NCBI GenBank assembly: GCA_038212445.1
Contig: JBBQUM010000009.1
Span: 62,001-126,000, forward strand
Length of the DNA stretch: 64,000 nucleotides
Source of the DNA: TMP-7 sp038212445
GTDB taxonomy: Bacteria > Acidobacteriota > Terriglobia > Bryobacterales > Bryobacteraceae
Reading direction: 5' to 3'
The notes beneath the pieces are model-generated. The model saw nothing but the letters and a program-made list of their open reading frames with translations. It searched no databases and was not told the origin of the DNA. Positions 1 to 8,815 of the stretch are shown here, one piece after another; position 1 is the first letter of the stretch; each line of letters starts with the position of its first letter. The translations under genes and the position numbers were made by a program.

Positions 1-240
1 GGTGAGTTTGTATTGTCCTGGAGCGAGGTTGGCGAACGTGTAGTTGCCCGCCTGATTCGTTTCGAGATCACGCGTGATGCCAGTTTCGATGCTATTCAGC
101 TTCACCTTGGAATTTGGAACCGGCGAGGAACTGGGATCGGTGGCGACGCCAGTAACAATTCCGAGAGGCGACTGAGCCCAAGCCGAGCACAACGCGAATA
201 GTAAAAGGAAGACCCGTAGCAACATTGCTTTATGAACCAT
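1..240 (-). CDS. N-terminus of a secreted/outer-membrane protein with a carboxypeptidase-regulatory-like domain (partial)
   Basis: The gene runs leftwards off the window; 80 codons are visible from an ATG at 238-240. The product begins with a signal peptide (hydrophobic LLRVFLLLFALCSAWAQ) followed by the first strands of a carboxypeptidase-D regulatory-like beta-sandwich, including the typical GNYTFANLAPGQYKL ending. In acidobacteria this arrangement usually starts an Oar-like TonB-dependent receptor of about 1000 residues that imports large substrates across the outer membrane. Only the first domain can be seen, so a stand-alone secreted protein is also possible. It is divergent from mtaB. 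Confidence 0.7.
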   Translation of the reverse strand, partial: MVHKAMLLRVFLLLFALCSAWAQSPLGIVTGVATDPSSSPVPNSKVKLNSIETGITRDLETNQAGNYTFANLAPGQYKLT

Positions 241-284
241 CGTAACCGCTTGTTTCCGGCCCGCGCTACCGTGCATGCGCTACT

Positions 285-1595
285 TTGGTAGGAGTGGGGC
301 GATTGTTTGTGCACAGCTTCGGGTGTCGTGCGTCGCAAGCGGACGGCGCGGCCATCGAAACCGCACTAGCGGAGCGCGGCTGGCAGGCCACCCAGACGTC
401 GGGCGAAGCGCAACTGGTCGTCCTAAATACTTGCACCGTGACACAGGCGGCTGACCATGACCTGCGCCAGACCGTCCACCGCATTCATCGCGAGAATCCT
501 GAAGCGCGCATCGTGGTTACAGGATGCTACGCGCAACGCGCACCGGAGGATATAGCTGGGATCCCCGGCGTATCGATGGTAGTGGGCAACTCCCACAAGA
601 TCCAGATTCCGGATTTGATCGCGCCTGATACGCCGTACCACGGCCAGATACATGTCGGCGATATTTTCGAGCAGCAGGAGTTTCTCTCCGCTCCGGTGGA
701 GGATGCCTACGGCGAGCGGACCCGGCCTAATCTCAAGATCCAGGACGGCTGCAACAATCGCTGTTCGTTCTGCATTATTCCGTTCGTGCGCGGGCGCAGC
801 CGGAGTTCACCCGCGGATCAGGTGCTGGAGCAAGTTCGGACGCTGGCGGCAAAATACCGGGAGATTGTTCTAAGCGGCATCAACCTGGGCCGTTGGGGAC
901 GCGAGCACGGATTCTCGACGAATCCCGCCCGGCTGGTTCACCTGGTACAGCGGATGTTGGACGAGACCGCGGTGGAACGTATCCGGCTGAGTTCAGTGGA
1001 GCCAATGGACTTCAGCGACGAGTTGTTGTCGCTGATGGCTGGGTCAACAAGAATCGCCCGCCACGTACACGCTCCGCTTCAGTCGGGATCGGACACTGTG
1101 CTGCGGCGCATGCATCGCAAGTACCGTCCCCGGCACTATGAGGACCGCATCCGGAAAGCGCACGCCTTAATGCCTGACGCGGCGATTGGCGCCGATGTCA
1201 TGGTGGGATTCCCCGGTGAGACTGAAGAAGAGTTCGAGCAAAGCCGCGCGTTCATTGAGGCGCTTCCGTTCACTTATCTGCACGTATTCACATACTCCGA
1301 GCGTCCCGGCACCCCGGCCGCTGAAAGCGACTGTCAGGTTCCGATGCCGCTGCGCAAAGAACGCAACCGGATTTTGCGGGGACTCGCCGCCCGGAAGAAT
1401 CTGGAGTTCCGGCAGTCGATGGTAAGGCGGACACTGAGCGCCGTTACCCTCGACAACGGTCCGCTGGCGCTGACATCGAATTATCTGCGCGTCGAGTTAG
1501 CGTCGCGGCGCGAGCCGAATCAGATTGTCGATTTGAGAATCGGAAGCTGCGGCGACGGAACATTGCGCGAGCACAATCCGCTCCAGATCCTCTAA
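285..1595 (+). CDS. mtaB: tRNA (N6-threonylcarbamoyladenosine-37 C2)-methylthiotransferase MtaB
   Basis: This radical-SAM enzyme converts t6A37 to ms2t6A37 in tRNAs reading ANN codons, in the cytoplasm. The N-terminal MTTase domain carries C14, C50 and C81 for the auxiliary [4Fe-4S] cluster. The radical-SAM core carries the DGCNNRCSFCIIP motif, whose C156, C160 and C163 bind the SAM cluster. A short C-terminal TRAM-like tail follows. At 436 residues the length is normal for MtaB. The longest frame starts at a TTG at 285, but a GGAG at 291-294 sits 8 nt upstream of a second TTG at 303, which may be the true start. Its stop overlaps by 4 bp the stop of the convergent gene on the right. Confidence 0.9.
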   Translation: MVGVGRLFVHSFGCRASQADGAAIETALAERGWQATQTSGEAQLVVLNTCTVTQAADHDLRQTVHRIHRENPEARIVVTGCYAQRAPEDIAGIPGVSMVVGNSHKIQIPDLIAPDTPYHGQIHVGDIFEQQEFLSAPVEDAYGERTRPNLKIQDGCNNRCSFCIIPFVRGRSRSSPADQVLEQVRTLAAKYREIVLSGINLGRWGREHGFSTNPARLVHLVQRMLDETAVERIRLSSVEPMDFSDELLSLMAGSTRIARHVHAPLQSGSDTVLRRMHRKYRPRHYEDRIRKAHALMPDAAIGADVMVGFPGETEEEFEQSRAFIEALPFTYLHVFTYSERPGTPAAESDCQVPMPLRKERNRILRGLAARKNLEFRQSMVRRTLSAVTLDNGPLALTSNYLRVELASRREPNQIVDLRIGSCGDGTLREHNPLQIL

Positions 1596-3076
1596 GGCTC
1601 ACAGCTTTCGAGTCGCACCGCCGAGGTCACCGACGGCGTCAACTTCAAGGAAACCGCTTTCGACACGCAGGATCCTATATAGATTCTGTACTCACCTGGA
1701 CGGAGTCCCGAAATCCAGAATGTGCCGCCAGGCTGCGCGGTCTGTTCAGCGACGACATGACCGTCGCTATCGGCGACTCGGACACGTGAGCCTGCGGGTG
1801 CATCCCCCCGCACCGCGGCAGCGTCGGTGCCGAGCAGAATCTCAACGGGCGGGTTCTCGCCCTCGGCGACCATCAATCCCTCAGCCGCCACATCGCGCGG
1901 ACCGCATCGGATGGCGGCGACATACCAGGGTCGAGCGCCCAGACGGTCAGCCGGCGAGGCGCCCATTTTCCAATCGCCCGGCGGAACGTCGTCGAACGCA
2001 AAGCTGCCGTCAGCAGCCGCACGAACCGCTCGAGCTTGGCGTCCATTGCTAAGCACAGCGTCCACGGCGCCCCAATCTGTAGCCCTATCCGCCGGAACCA
2101 GCACCCTGCCAGTGATTCGCGTGAAGACAGGCACAGTGATCGCCAGCCCCGCAGAACCACTCGCGCCGGTGTCGATCGGTGATTCGTAAGCGAGCGCGTC
2201 CTTCGCCCGATCCCGGTAGAAAAGCAGTTTGTACCGGCCTGAGGGAATCAGGTCAAACGTGAATGCACCCGTGCCATCGAGAGGCAACCGCGCACCGTCT
2301 GACGCGCCTCTTTGGGGCGCAATCTCGATCTCGCCCCTGAAAGGCTGCCGGGACTCGGCGTCCATCGCGTGTCCACTCACCGCCACCAGCGGCACCCGCT
2401 TCAGCCTGATATCAAATCCGCCAAGCGTCGAGCCGGCACTCACGTTCACCGGTGAGGCGGCGGCAGTGTCATCCACGCCCGGCACGTAGAGCGACGGCGC
2501 AAAGCCAAGCATCTGGCTGCTGGATGCGTCGCGCTTCGCGGTTTCCTTACGGAGCGAATACGAGACGCGCGTGAGGATGCGGAACTGATCGGGCGGCAGC
2601 AACTCCAGGCGGTACCGGCCGCCGTCCGCGGAAACTGTCATCAGGCTCGCCTTCGACGGACGCTCGGCGTATAGGACGACGCCCTTCAGCGGAGCCCCTT
2701 CCTCGTCCAGCACTCTGCCTTCGATGGAGCCGGTCGGCACTAGCTTCACGTCGACGGCTTCAGGCGCGGCCGCAGCTTGGACCCGCGCTTGAACCACCGG
2801 GCCGCCGTCATAGCTGGAATCAACATAGCCGGACTTGTGGAAACGCAAAACATAGGTCCCTGCCGGCAAGTCTGCAAATTGGAACAAGCCAGCGGCGGAG
2901 CTAACTTGCCTTCGCATCACGGGCGGTTTGATCGAAGGAGCAGACGTCAATTCCGCGGACACGCCCTCCACCGGTGCGCCTGTTACCGTGTTTCGAACCG
3001 TGCCGGTCAGCGTGCCTTGCGATTCCTGCGCCAACGCACGCAGGCTGAGACAGGCGACTGTGAGCCAGGTCCGCAT
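1592..3076 (-). CDS. secreted protein with repeated carboxypeptidase-regulatory-like domains
   Basis: The 494-residue product starts with a signal peptide (MRTWLTVACLSLRALAQ). At least three beta-sandwich modules of the carboxypeptidase-regulatory/Cna-B type follow: about residues 20-105 (GTVRNTVTGAPVEGV...), 110-190 (GSIEGRVLDEEGAPLKGV) and 320-390 (RITGRVLVPADR). No catalytic motif and no beta-barrel follow, so it is not a TonB receptor. It is probably an exported surface or scaffold protein of unknown role. The ATG at 3074-3076 has a GGAG five bases upstream. It is divergent from the membrane protein gene that begins 11 bp away, so the two share a promoter region. Confidence 0.75.
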   Translation of the reverse strand: MRTWLTVACLSLRALAQESQGTLTGTVRNTVTGAPVEGVSAELTSAPSIKPPVMRRQVSSAAGLFQFADLPAGTYVLRFHKSGYVDSSYDGGPVVQARVQAAAAPEAVDVKLVPTGSIEGRVLDEEGAPLKGVVLYAERPSKASLMTVSADGGRYRLELLPPDQFRILTRVSYSLRKETAKRDASSSQMLGFAPSLYVPGVDDTAAASPVNVSAGSTLGGFDIRLKRVPLVAVSGHAMDAESRQPFRGEIEIAPQRGASDGARLPLDGTGAFTFDLIPSGRYKLLFYRDRAKDALAYESPIDTGASGSAGLAITVPVFTRITGRVLVPADRATDWGAVDAVLSNGRQARAVRAAADGSFAFDDVPPGDWKMGASPADRLGARPWYVAAIRCGPRDVAAEGLMVAEGENPPVEILLGTDAAAVRGDAPAGSRVRVADSDGHVVAEQTAQPGGTFWISGLRPGEYRIYIGSCVSKAVSLKLTPSVTSAVRLESCEP

Positions 3077-3087
3077 CCAACTCCAGT

Positions 3088-4038
3088 ATGAGGGGAACGT
3101 TCGTCTGGCGGCCGGAGTCTATAAGCCGCATGGGACGCGTGCCGTCCGTCGCCGCACTGGGAATCGCCGCGACTTTCCAACTAGCTCTCGTCTGCCGGTT
3201 GAGCGGAAGGGCGAAACTTGCCTACTGGGTTGCTGCACTTGCCGTCTCGACGCTGGTGTGGATGTGGTCCCGCAAGCGCTCCCGGGTACTCCTGGTATTG
3301 CTGAACGCGCTCCTGCTCACCATACCTTCATTGCGACTGTGGGGCGGCGGCGGATCAGGCGGCGATTCAATCAGTCCCTCCGACGCTGCGACGCAAAGCG
3401 AACGCCCGGGAGGCGGCGCGGCTATTGTCGCCGACAACACTTTCCCCGGCGTAATCCTCTTTCCGGAGCAGCAGCAGTTTGCGACGCTCGTGCCGCCATT
3501 GTCGGCAATGCGAAGTGACATCTTCAGTCCTAATCAGGGCGACCCGCTCAACATCCCGTTCTTCGGGTCCTATTGGCTTTACAAGAAGCCGCAGACGACG
3601 TTGCCCAAGAATGCCAAGGTGATTCGAGGCGACCCCGACAAAAAGATATTCCGGTCAACCGATCTGCGCGAGATGCGGATGGAGGCTCACCAGAACCTCG
3701 GCGCGTTCATCGACACCAGTTGCTGTCGCGCGATCGAGATTGCCATTCGCAATGCGGACCGCTATCCAGGGTCGGTCTCGATAGAGTTGACGCTGATCAA
3801 CACTTCCGTTGCCGGGCGTCCAACGCTTTCGTTAGGATCTCAGACCGTGCAGTCGACACCACGGCGGCGTCAACGACCGCAAGGAACGATGCTTGAGACG
3901 CTGACTTTCGAGATTCCGCGAAGCGCCAAGCTCGCGCGCTTTGATGAGTTTTCCGTGCGCTACAACCTGGGCGTATGGCGGTCGGGGCATAGTGCCGCCG
4001 CCGGCATCGACCGGTTCGTCCTGCTTCCCCGCCACTAA
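3088..4038 (+). CDS. hypothetical membrane-anchored protein
   Basis: The family is not recognised. After a possible extension the likely start is the ATG at 3130 (MGRVPSVAALG). The N-terminal 80 residues contain two or three hydrophobic helices separated by a KRSR cluster. They are followed by a Gly/Ser-rich linker and then a soluble region of about 200 residues that contains SFDTSCC-like cysteines (IDTSCCRAIEIAIR) and ends in a predicted beta-rich segment. This suggests a small membrane anchor with an extracytoplasmic domain. It is divergent from the carboxypeptidase-regulatory-domain gene. The reading frame is clean with normal codon use, which supports a real gene. Confidence 0.6.
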   Translation: MRGTFVWRPESISRMGRVPSVAALGIAATFQLALVCRLSGRAKLAYWVAALAVSTLVWMWSRKRSRVLLVLLNALLLTIPSLRLWGGGGSGGDSISPSDAATQSERPGGGAAIVADNTFPGVILFPEQQQFATLVPPLSAMRSDIFSPNQGDPLNIPFFGSYWLYKKPQTTLPKNAKVIRGDPDKKIFRSTDLREMRMEAHQNLGAFIDTSCCRAIEIAIRNADRYPGSVSIELTLINTSVAGRPTLSLGSQTVQSTPRRRQRPQGTMLETLTFEIPRSAKLARFDEFSVRYNLGVWRSGHSAAAGIDRFVLLPRH

Positions 4039-4159
4039 AAATTGAGAGAGAAATTCCGCCGGGATCCCACTATTCCAGTGGCGGGTAAAACCGCCGCTGT
4101 TCCGCAGCAGATTGAGGAAGGCTAGTCGCCAGGCGAAGCACTTGGGCTTCAACTGGAGA

Positions 4160-4182
4160 AGCCCGGGAAATAAGCCCGGGCT
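4160..4182. repeat. inverted repeat AGCCCGGG/CCCGGGCT upstream of the small ORF
   Basis: A perfect 8-bp inverted repeat (arms 4160-4167 and 4175-4182, 7-nt spacer) lies between the upstream membrane protein gene and the 27-codon ORF. There is no T-run on either side, so it is not a classical terminator. It could be a structured leader or part of a dispersed repeat. Confidence 0.5.
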
Positions 4183-4214
4183 CCCAATCTGTGAAGCGGA
4201 AGGAGGTGAGGCCT

Positions 4215-4298
4215 ATGCGCTTCACTGCACTAGTACGTGTCGTGCTGAGATTCATCGGCACGATAACAGCTAAGCTTACGCTTGAAACCAAGCGCTAG
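4215..4298 (+). CDS. putative 27-residue small protein with strong Shine-Dalgarno
   Basis: A 27-codon frame begins MRFTALVRVVLRFIG and ends LTLETKR before a TAG. The ATG is preceded by an uninterrupted AAGGAGGTG at 4200-4208, the best Shine-Dalgarno in the window. The peptide is basic, with an amphipathic or weakly hydrophobic N-terminal half, so it could be membrane-associated. It sits between two inverted repeats, 4160-4182 and 4306-4342. No family is recognised. It may be a real small protein or a leader peptide in a structured RNA; translation has not been demonstrated. Confidence 0.45.
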   Translation: MRFTALVRVVLRFIGTITAKLTLETKR

Positions 4299-4305
4299 CC
4301 GATGA

Positions 4306-4342
4306 AAGGACTGGGCGAGTTAGCCACACTCGTCTGGTCCTT
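4306..4342 (+). terminator. 14-bp hairpin after the small ORF (terminator-like)
   Basis: Arms 4306-4319 and 4329-4342 pair over 14 bp, with three G-U pairs if transcribed rightwards, around a 9-nt loop. It starts 8 nt after the TAG of the small ORF. It is followed only by a mixed sequence rather than a T-run, so it may be a weak terminator or a stabilising 3' structure. Confidence 0.4.
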
Positions 4343-4388
4343 CATTCAGCATAGGCACATTAATGCACCCGCGCAAGCCTTTTGCCCC

Positions 4389-5945
4389 TCAGATTTTTCC
4401 TAGCCTGAGGTCGCGACCCGTCATCTCTTTCGGCTGCTCGATTCCAAGAATCCCCAGCACCGTCGGAGCGATATCCTGCAGCGCGCCCTTGGCCGCCAGA
4501 GCGTGCCGGTCCTCGTTGATCACCAGAAATGGAACCGGGTTTGTCGTGTGGTAAGTATGCGGCCCCTTGGTCACCGGGTCGATCATGGTCTCCGCGTTCC
4601 CATGGTCGGCGGTAATGATCCAACTCCCGCCATGTTCGCGCAGTGCCTGGTATACCCGCGTTAGTTCCGCATCCACCGCTTCGACCGCGCGAACCGTGGG
4701 CTCCATCTTGCCCGAGTGGCCCACCATGTCCGCATTGGCGTAGTTCATCACGATCAGGTCGAAGCCGCCCTGTGTAATCGCCTTCACCACCTTCTCGGTT
4801 ACTCCGGCAGCGCTCATCTCCGGCTGGAGATCGTAAGTGGCAACCTTCGGCGATGCCACCATCTCGCGCTCTTCACCCGCGAATGGCTTCTCCGCCCCGC
4901 CATTGAAAAAGTACGTGACGTGCGCGTACTTCTCCGTCTCAGCGACACGCAGATTGCGCCAGTTCAACTGCGCCATAACGTTCGCCAGGATATTGTCCGG
5001 ATGCTCGCGCGATAGAACAAAGGGGACCTTGAACGACTTGTCGTACTGCGTCATCGTGACGAACTTCAGGTTCTTCGGCGCCAGTGAACGCGAAGGCTGC
5101 TCCAGAACGGAGTCTGTTAGCGCCATCGTCATCTCGCGCCCACGGTCGGCACGGTAGTTGAAAAAGATGCAGGCATCGTCGTCGCGGATCAGCCCGATGG
5201 GTTCATTCCGCTCGTCGACAATCGTCACCGGTTCGGTGAACTCGTCGGTTATGCCCTTCTCGTACGACCGCTTCACCGCATCGAGCGCGCTCGTCGACTT
5301 TTCGCCTTTGCCCAACACCATCGCGCCAAACGCGCGCTCGACACGCTCCCAACGCTTATCGCGGTCCATGGCGTAATAGCGACCGGAAACCGAAGCGATG
5401 CGTCCGGTGCCAATCAAACGTAGTTCCTTTTCGATCTGCTCAATGAACCCCGCACCGCTCTCAGGCGGCGTGTCGCGGCCGTCCATGAAGCAGTGGATGA
5501 AGACATGCCCCACTTCCTGTTCGCGCGCCATCCTCACAATGGCGTAGAGATGCGTGAGCAGAGAGTGCACTCCGCCGTCACTGCAAAGCCCCATCACGTG
5601 CAGCCGGTGCGTGCGGGCGTGCTTCATCGCATCTACCAGAACCGGGTTCCGCGCAAGCTCGCCATTCGCGATCATCAGGTCAAGTCGCGTCACGTCCATG
5701 TACACCACGCGACCGGCGCCGATGTTCAGATGACCCACTTCGCTGTTGCCCATTTGCCCTTCCGGCAAACCGACGAACGGACCCGAAGTGTGGACAAGCG
5801 AATTCGGATAATCGCGCAGCAGACTATCGTAAGTCGGCTTGCGCGCCGCCGCGATGGCATTCCCCTCGACGGCCGGGGAAAATCCCCAGCCATCGAGAAT
5901 AGTCAACACCAGCGGCTTCAGTTGCTTCGGCTTCAACAAAGTCAC
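4389..5945 (-). CDS. gpmI: 2,3-bisphosphoglycerate-independent phosphoglycerate mutase
   Basis: This cytoplasmic glycolytic enzyme interconverts 3- and 2-phosphoglycerate without a 2,3-BPG cofactor, using two Mn ions and a phosphoserine. The 518-residue length is normal. Visible signatures are LTILDGWG near the N-terminus, MGNSEVGHLNIGAG with the catalytic serine, HCFMDGRDTPP, NYRADRGREM, and the C-terminal metal motif ITADHGNAE. It starts at a GTG (5943-5945) that overlaps the enolase TGA by 4 bp (GTGA), indicating translational coupling. It therefore forms an eno-gpmI operon of consecutive glycolytic steps. Confidence is high. Confidence 0.95.
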   Translation of the reverse strand: MTLLKPKQLKPLVLTILDGWGFSPAVEGNAIAAARKPTYDSLLRDYPNSLVHTSGPFVGLPEGQMGNSEVGHLNIGAGRVVYMDVTRLDLMIANGELARNPVLVDAMKHARTHRLHVMGLCSDGGVHSLLTHLYAIVRMAREQEVGHVFIHCFMDGRDTPPESGAGFIEQIEKELRLIGTGRIASVSGRYYAMDRDKRWERVERAFGAMVLGKGEKSTSALDAVKRSYEKGITDEFTEPVTIVDERNEPIGLIRDDDACIFFNYRADRGREMTMALTDSVLEQPSRSLAPKNLKFVTMTQYDKSFKVPFVLSREHPDNILANVMAQLNWRNLRVAETEKYAHVTYFFNGGAEKPFAGEEREMVASPKVATYDLQPEMSAAGVTEKVVKAITQGGFDLIVMNYANADMVGHSGKMEPTVRAVEAVDAELTRVYQALREHGGSWIITADHGNAETMIDPVTKGPHTYHTTNPVPFLVINEDRHALAAKGALQDIAPTVLGILGIEQPKEMTGRDLRLGKI

Positions 5946-7225
5946 TGCTTGAACGCCTTCCGGCCGGCGTACTTAGCGCCGTCGCCCAGCTCTTCCTCAA
6001 TCCGCAGCAACTGGTTGTACTTCGCAATACGATCGGTGCGGCTTGCCGACCCGGTCTTGATCTGACCGGCGCCGGTGGCCACTACGAGATCGGCGATGAA
6101 AGTGTCCTCAGTCTCGCCCGAGCGATGCGACACCATCGCGGTGTAGCCGGCGTTGAACGCCATGCTCATGGCCTCGAGAGTCTCGGTCAGTGTGCCGATC
6201 TGGTTCACCTTCACCAGGATCGAGTTGGCGATGCCCTTCTCAATTCCCATTGCCAGGCGTTCGGTGTTGGTAACAAAAAGATCGTCGCCAACCAGCTGGA
6301 TCTTCTTGCCGAGCGCCTCGGTCATCAACTTCCAGCCGTCCCAGTCGTCCTCGGCCATGCCGTCTTCAATCGAGATGATCGGGTATTGGTCCACCCATTT
6401 CGCCCAGAACTCCACCATCTGCTCGGGCGTGCGCTCGCTCTTGTCCGACTTCTTGAAAACGTACTTCTTCTTTTTCGCGTCGTAGAACTCGCTGGCAGCC
6501 GGATCGAGCGCAATGCCGATTTGCGCGCCAGGCTTGTAGCCGGCCTGTGTAATGGCCTCCATCACGGCATCGAGCGCTTCCTCGTTCGACTTCAAGTTCG
6601 GAGCAAAGCCGCCCTCGTCGCCCACCGACGTGGAGTAGCCGCGCTTCTTCAACACACCCTTCAACGTATGGAAAACTTCCGCACCCATGCGCAGCGCTTC
6701 CGAGAATTTCTCCGCACCGTAGGGCGCGATCATGAATTCCTGAGGATCAACGGAATTGTCGGCGTGCGCGCCGCCATTGAGGATGTTCATCATCGGCACA
6801 GGCAGCAGACTCGCTCCCACACCACCGAGATAGCGATAGAGCGCCAGCCCGTGAGAGTCGGCCGCCGCGCGTGACGCCGCCATCGATACCGCCAGGATTG
6901 CATTGGCGCCGAGTGTGGCCTTGTTCGGCGTGCCGTCCAACTCGATCATCCGGTGATCCAGTGCGATCTGATCGTCGGCATCCATACCCTCGATCGCTTT
7001 CGCGATCTTGGTGTTGATGTTCTTTACCGCCGTGAGCGTTCCCTTGCCGAGATAACGACTCTTGTCGCCATCCCGCAGTTCTACCGCTTCATGCTCTCCG
7101 GTCGAGGCGCCGGACGGTGCGGCGGCGCGTCCGAGGGATCCATCGGCAAGCACGACATCTGCTTCGACAGTCGGATTGCCGCGCGAATCCAGTATTTCCC
7201 TTCCTGCTACTTTGATGATTTCCAT
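5942..7225 (-). CDS. eno: enolase (phosphopyruvate hydratase)
   Basis: This enzyme dehydrates 2-phosphoglycerate to phosphoenolpyruvate in the cytoplasm. At 427 residues it is full length. It shows AREILDSRGNPTVE at the N-terminus, SVGDEGGFAPN, the metal ligands around SIEDGMAEDDWDGW and GDDLFVTN, and the family signature containing ILVKVNQIGTLTET and SHRSGETEDTFIADL. It is the first gene of the leftward operon, and its last codons overlap the gpmI start. Confidence 0.97.
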   Translation of the reverse strand: MEIIKVAGREILDSRGNPTVEADVVLADGSLGRAAAPSGASTGEHEAVELRDGDKSRYLGKGTLTAVKNINTKIAKAIEGMDADDQIALDHRMIELDGTPNKATLGANAILAVSMAASRAAADSHGLALYRYLGGVGASLLPVPMMNILNGGAHADNSVDPQEFMIAPYGAEKFSEALRMGAEVFHTLKGVLKKRGYSTSVGDEGGFAPNLKSNEEALDAVMEAITQAGYKPGAQIGIALDPAASEFYDAKKKKYVFKKSDKSERTPEQMVEFWAKWVDQYPIISIEDGMAEDDWDGWKLMTEALGKKIQLVGDDLFVTNTERLAMGIEKGIANSILVKVNQIGTLTETLEAMSMAFNAGYTAMVSHRSGETEDTFIADLVVATGAGQIKTGSASRTDRIAKYNQLLRIEEELGDGAKYAGRKAFKQ

Positions 7226-7369
7226 AGATGAGGTCCAGTAACTGAGAATTCCTTCCGGGGGTTGCGTCCGCTTTTAGAAACTGCGCGGCGCTCAAGGTTA
7301 AACAGTCGAGTTCAACACTACAGGTTATCAAAAGGAGAACCAAATCCGAATTACCGCTCATGTCATAAT

Positions 7370-8815
7370 GTGACGTTGATAAGCCCCCGTAAGCTGGCTT
7401 GCATCGGATTCCCCGCCCTGGCCGGCATCCTTTTCTATTGGCCCGGACTCACCGCCTGGTTTCAGAAGGACGATTTCGCCTGGCTCGGAATGCTCGATCT
7501 GGCTCGCGACCACTCCCTCTCTCAGGCTCTCTTTCAGCCCATGGCTCAGGGGACCATCCGGACACTCGGCGAGCGCGTGCCCTTCATCGCCTTCCGTGCG
7601 TGGTTCGGAATCGATCCGCTCCCGTTCCGCATACTCGCCTTTGCGACATTTGCCGCCGTCACAATCATGCTCAACCGCGCGTGCGCCCGCATTACAGGCT
7701 CTGAGGCCGCCGGTTTCTGGGCCGCCATACTTTGGATGTTCAGCAGCGGCGTGGCGATCCTCATGGCTTGGTCCGCGCCCTACCATGAACTACTGCTCTC
7801 CCTCACCATCCTTCTCGCTCTCTATTTCCTGGTTCGCTACGCCGAAACTGGACGAAGTGTTTATTACGCCGCTCAGTGGACCGCGTTCCTCATCGGCTTC
7901 GGAGTCCTGGAACAAAACGTTGTCTATCCAGCGCTGGCGCTTGCTTACGTCCTGTGCTTTGCGCCCCAACTGATGAGGCGCGTCGTTCCAATGTTCCTCG
8001 CATCAGCCGTCTATACTGCGATACACATGTGGGCCGCGCCGATGCCCAAGACCGAGCCGTACCTCATGCACTGGGACTTGAGTATCTTCGGCACGCTATG
8101 GACCTACTGGAAGATCGCGCTAGGGCCCAACCGCCTCATCCTCTTTCATATCTACCCGGGACTTGGACGCGACCTGCTGACTGTCGCGCTCATGGCCGGA
8201 TTGTTCGCCTTCCTGATTTATGAACTGGCCCAGCAACGCCGCCAGTCGCTATTTTTCGCGGCCTTCTTTCTCCTTGCGCTGTCTCCTTATCTTCCGATTC
8301 GCAATCACATCATCGACTACTACCTCACCATCCCGCGCATGGGACTCGCAATGTGGGGCGCCTGGGCCTTCGTGTGTGCTTGGAGGTCGAACTGGATGGC
8401 GCGATCCGCGGGAATCGCGTGGATCACGATCGCGCTCGCAGTGACGATTCCGGTAGCGCGCCTGACGGTCCTCTCGTTTCACGATCGCAGCATTCAGATT
8501 CGAGACGCCGTGCTAGGCACCGTGAAAGCGATTGGTAATCGGAAGGACGGTGTCGTGCTACTCCGTGGCATCGATACCGACCTGTACTGGTCAGCCTTTC
8601 ATGGACGTCCCCTTCGTCTCTTCGGGATCGTCAACGTCTACATGGCTGAGGAGAACCGCGCGGCCATCGAGGCCGGTGACTATCCCGAGCAAGCCGCGTC
8701 ATTCTTTATTACTCCCGACGAACTCCGCAAGTTCGACGCGCAGCATCGACTGCTTGCCCTTGACCTCTCGAACGGAGCCGTGCGGGACGTGACTTCGGAG
8801 TACCACGACCGGTGA
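7370..8815 (+). CDS. polytopic membrane protein, GT-C (glycosyltransferase-39-like) type
   Basis: The protein has about 480 residues and some 10-11 hydrophobic helices, ending in a soluble domain of about 90 residues. An acidic KDDF motif follows the first membrane segment (GLTAWFQKDDFAWLG). That is the position of the catalytic acidic loop in GT-C enzymes such as ArnT and PMT, which transfer sugars from polyprenyl-phosphate donors on the outer face of the inner membrane. Family membership is inferred from topology and this motif. The start is uncertain: the frame is open from 7262, but a GTG at 7370 gives a sensible N-terminus before the first helix. Its TGA overlaps the GTG of the next gene (GTGA), so the two are translationally coupled. 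Confidence 0.6.
   Translation: MTLISPRKLACIGFPALAGILFYWPGLTAWFQKDDFAWLGMLDLARDHSLSQALFQPMAQGTIRTLGERVPFIAFRAWFGIDPLPFRILAFATFAAVTIMLNRACARITGSEAAGFWAAILWMFSSGVAILMAWSAPYHELLLSLTILLALYFLVRYAETGRSVYYAAQWTAFLIGFGVLEQNVVYPALALAYVLCFAPQLMRRVVPMFLASAVYTAIHMWAAPMPKTEPYLMHWDLSIFGTLWTYWKIALGPNRLILFHIYPGLGRDLLTVALMAGLFAFLIYELAQQRRQSLFFAAFFLLALSPYLPIRNHIIDYYLTIPRMGLAMWGAWAFVCAWRSNWMARSAGIAWITIALAVTIPVARLTVLSFHDRSIQIRDAVLGTVKAIGNRKDGVVLLRGIDTDLYWSAFHGRPLRLFGIVNVYMAEENRAAIEAGDYPEQAASFFITPDELRKFDAQHRLLALDLSNGAVRDVTSEYHDR

Noticed and set aside
6125..6874. Long open frame on the plus strand opposite eno
   Set aside because: It lies wholly within enolase, has no recognisable domain and follows from its codon bias.
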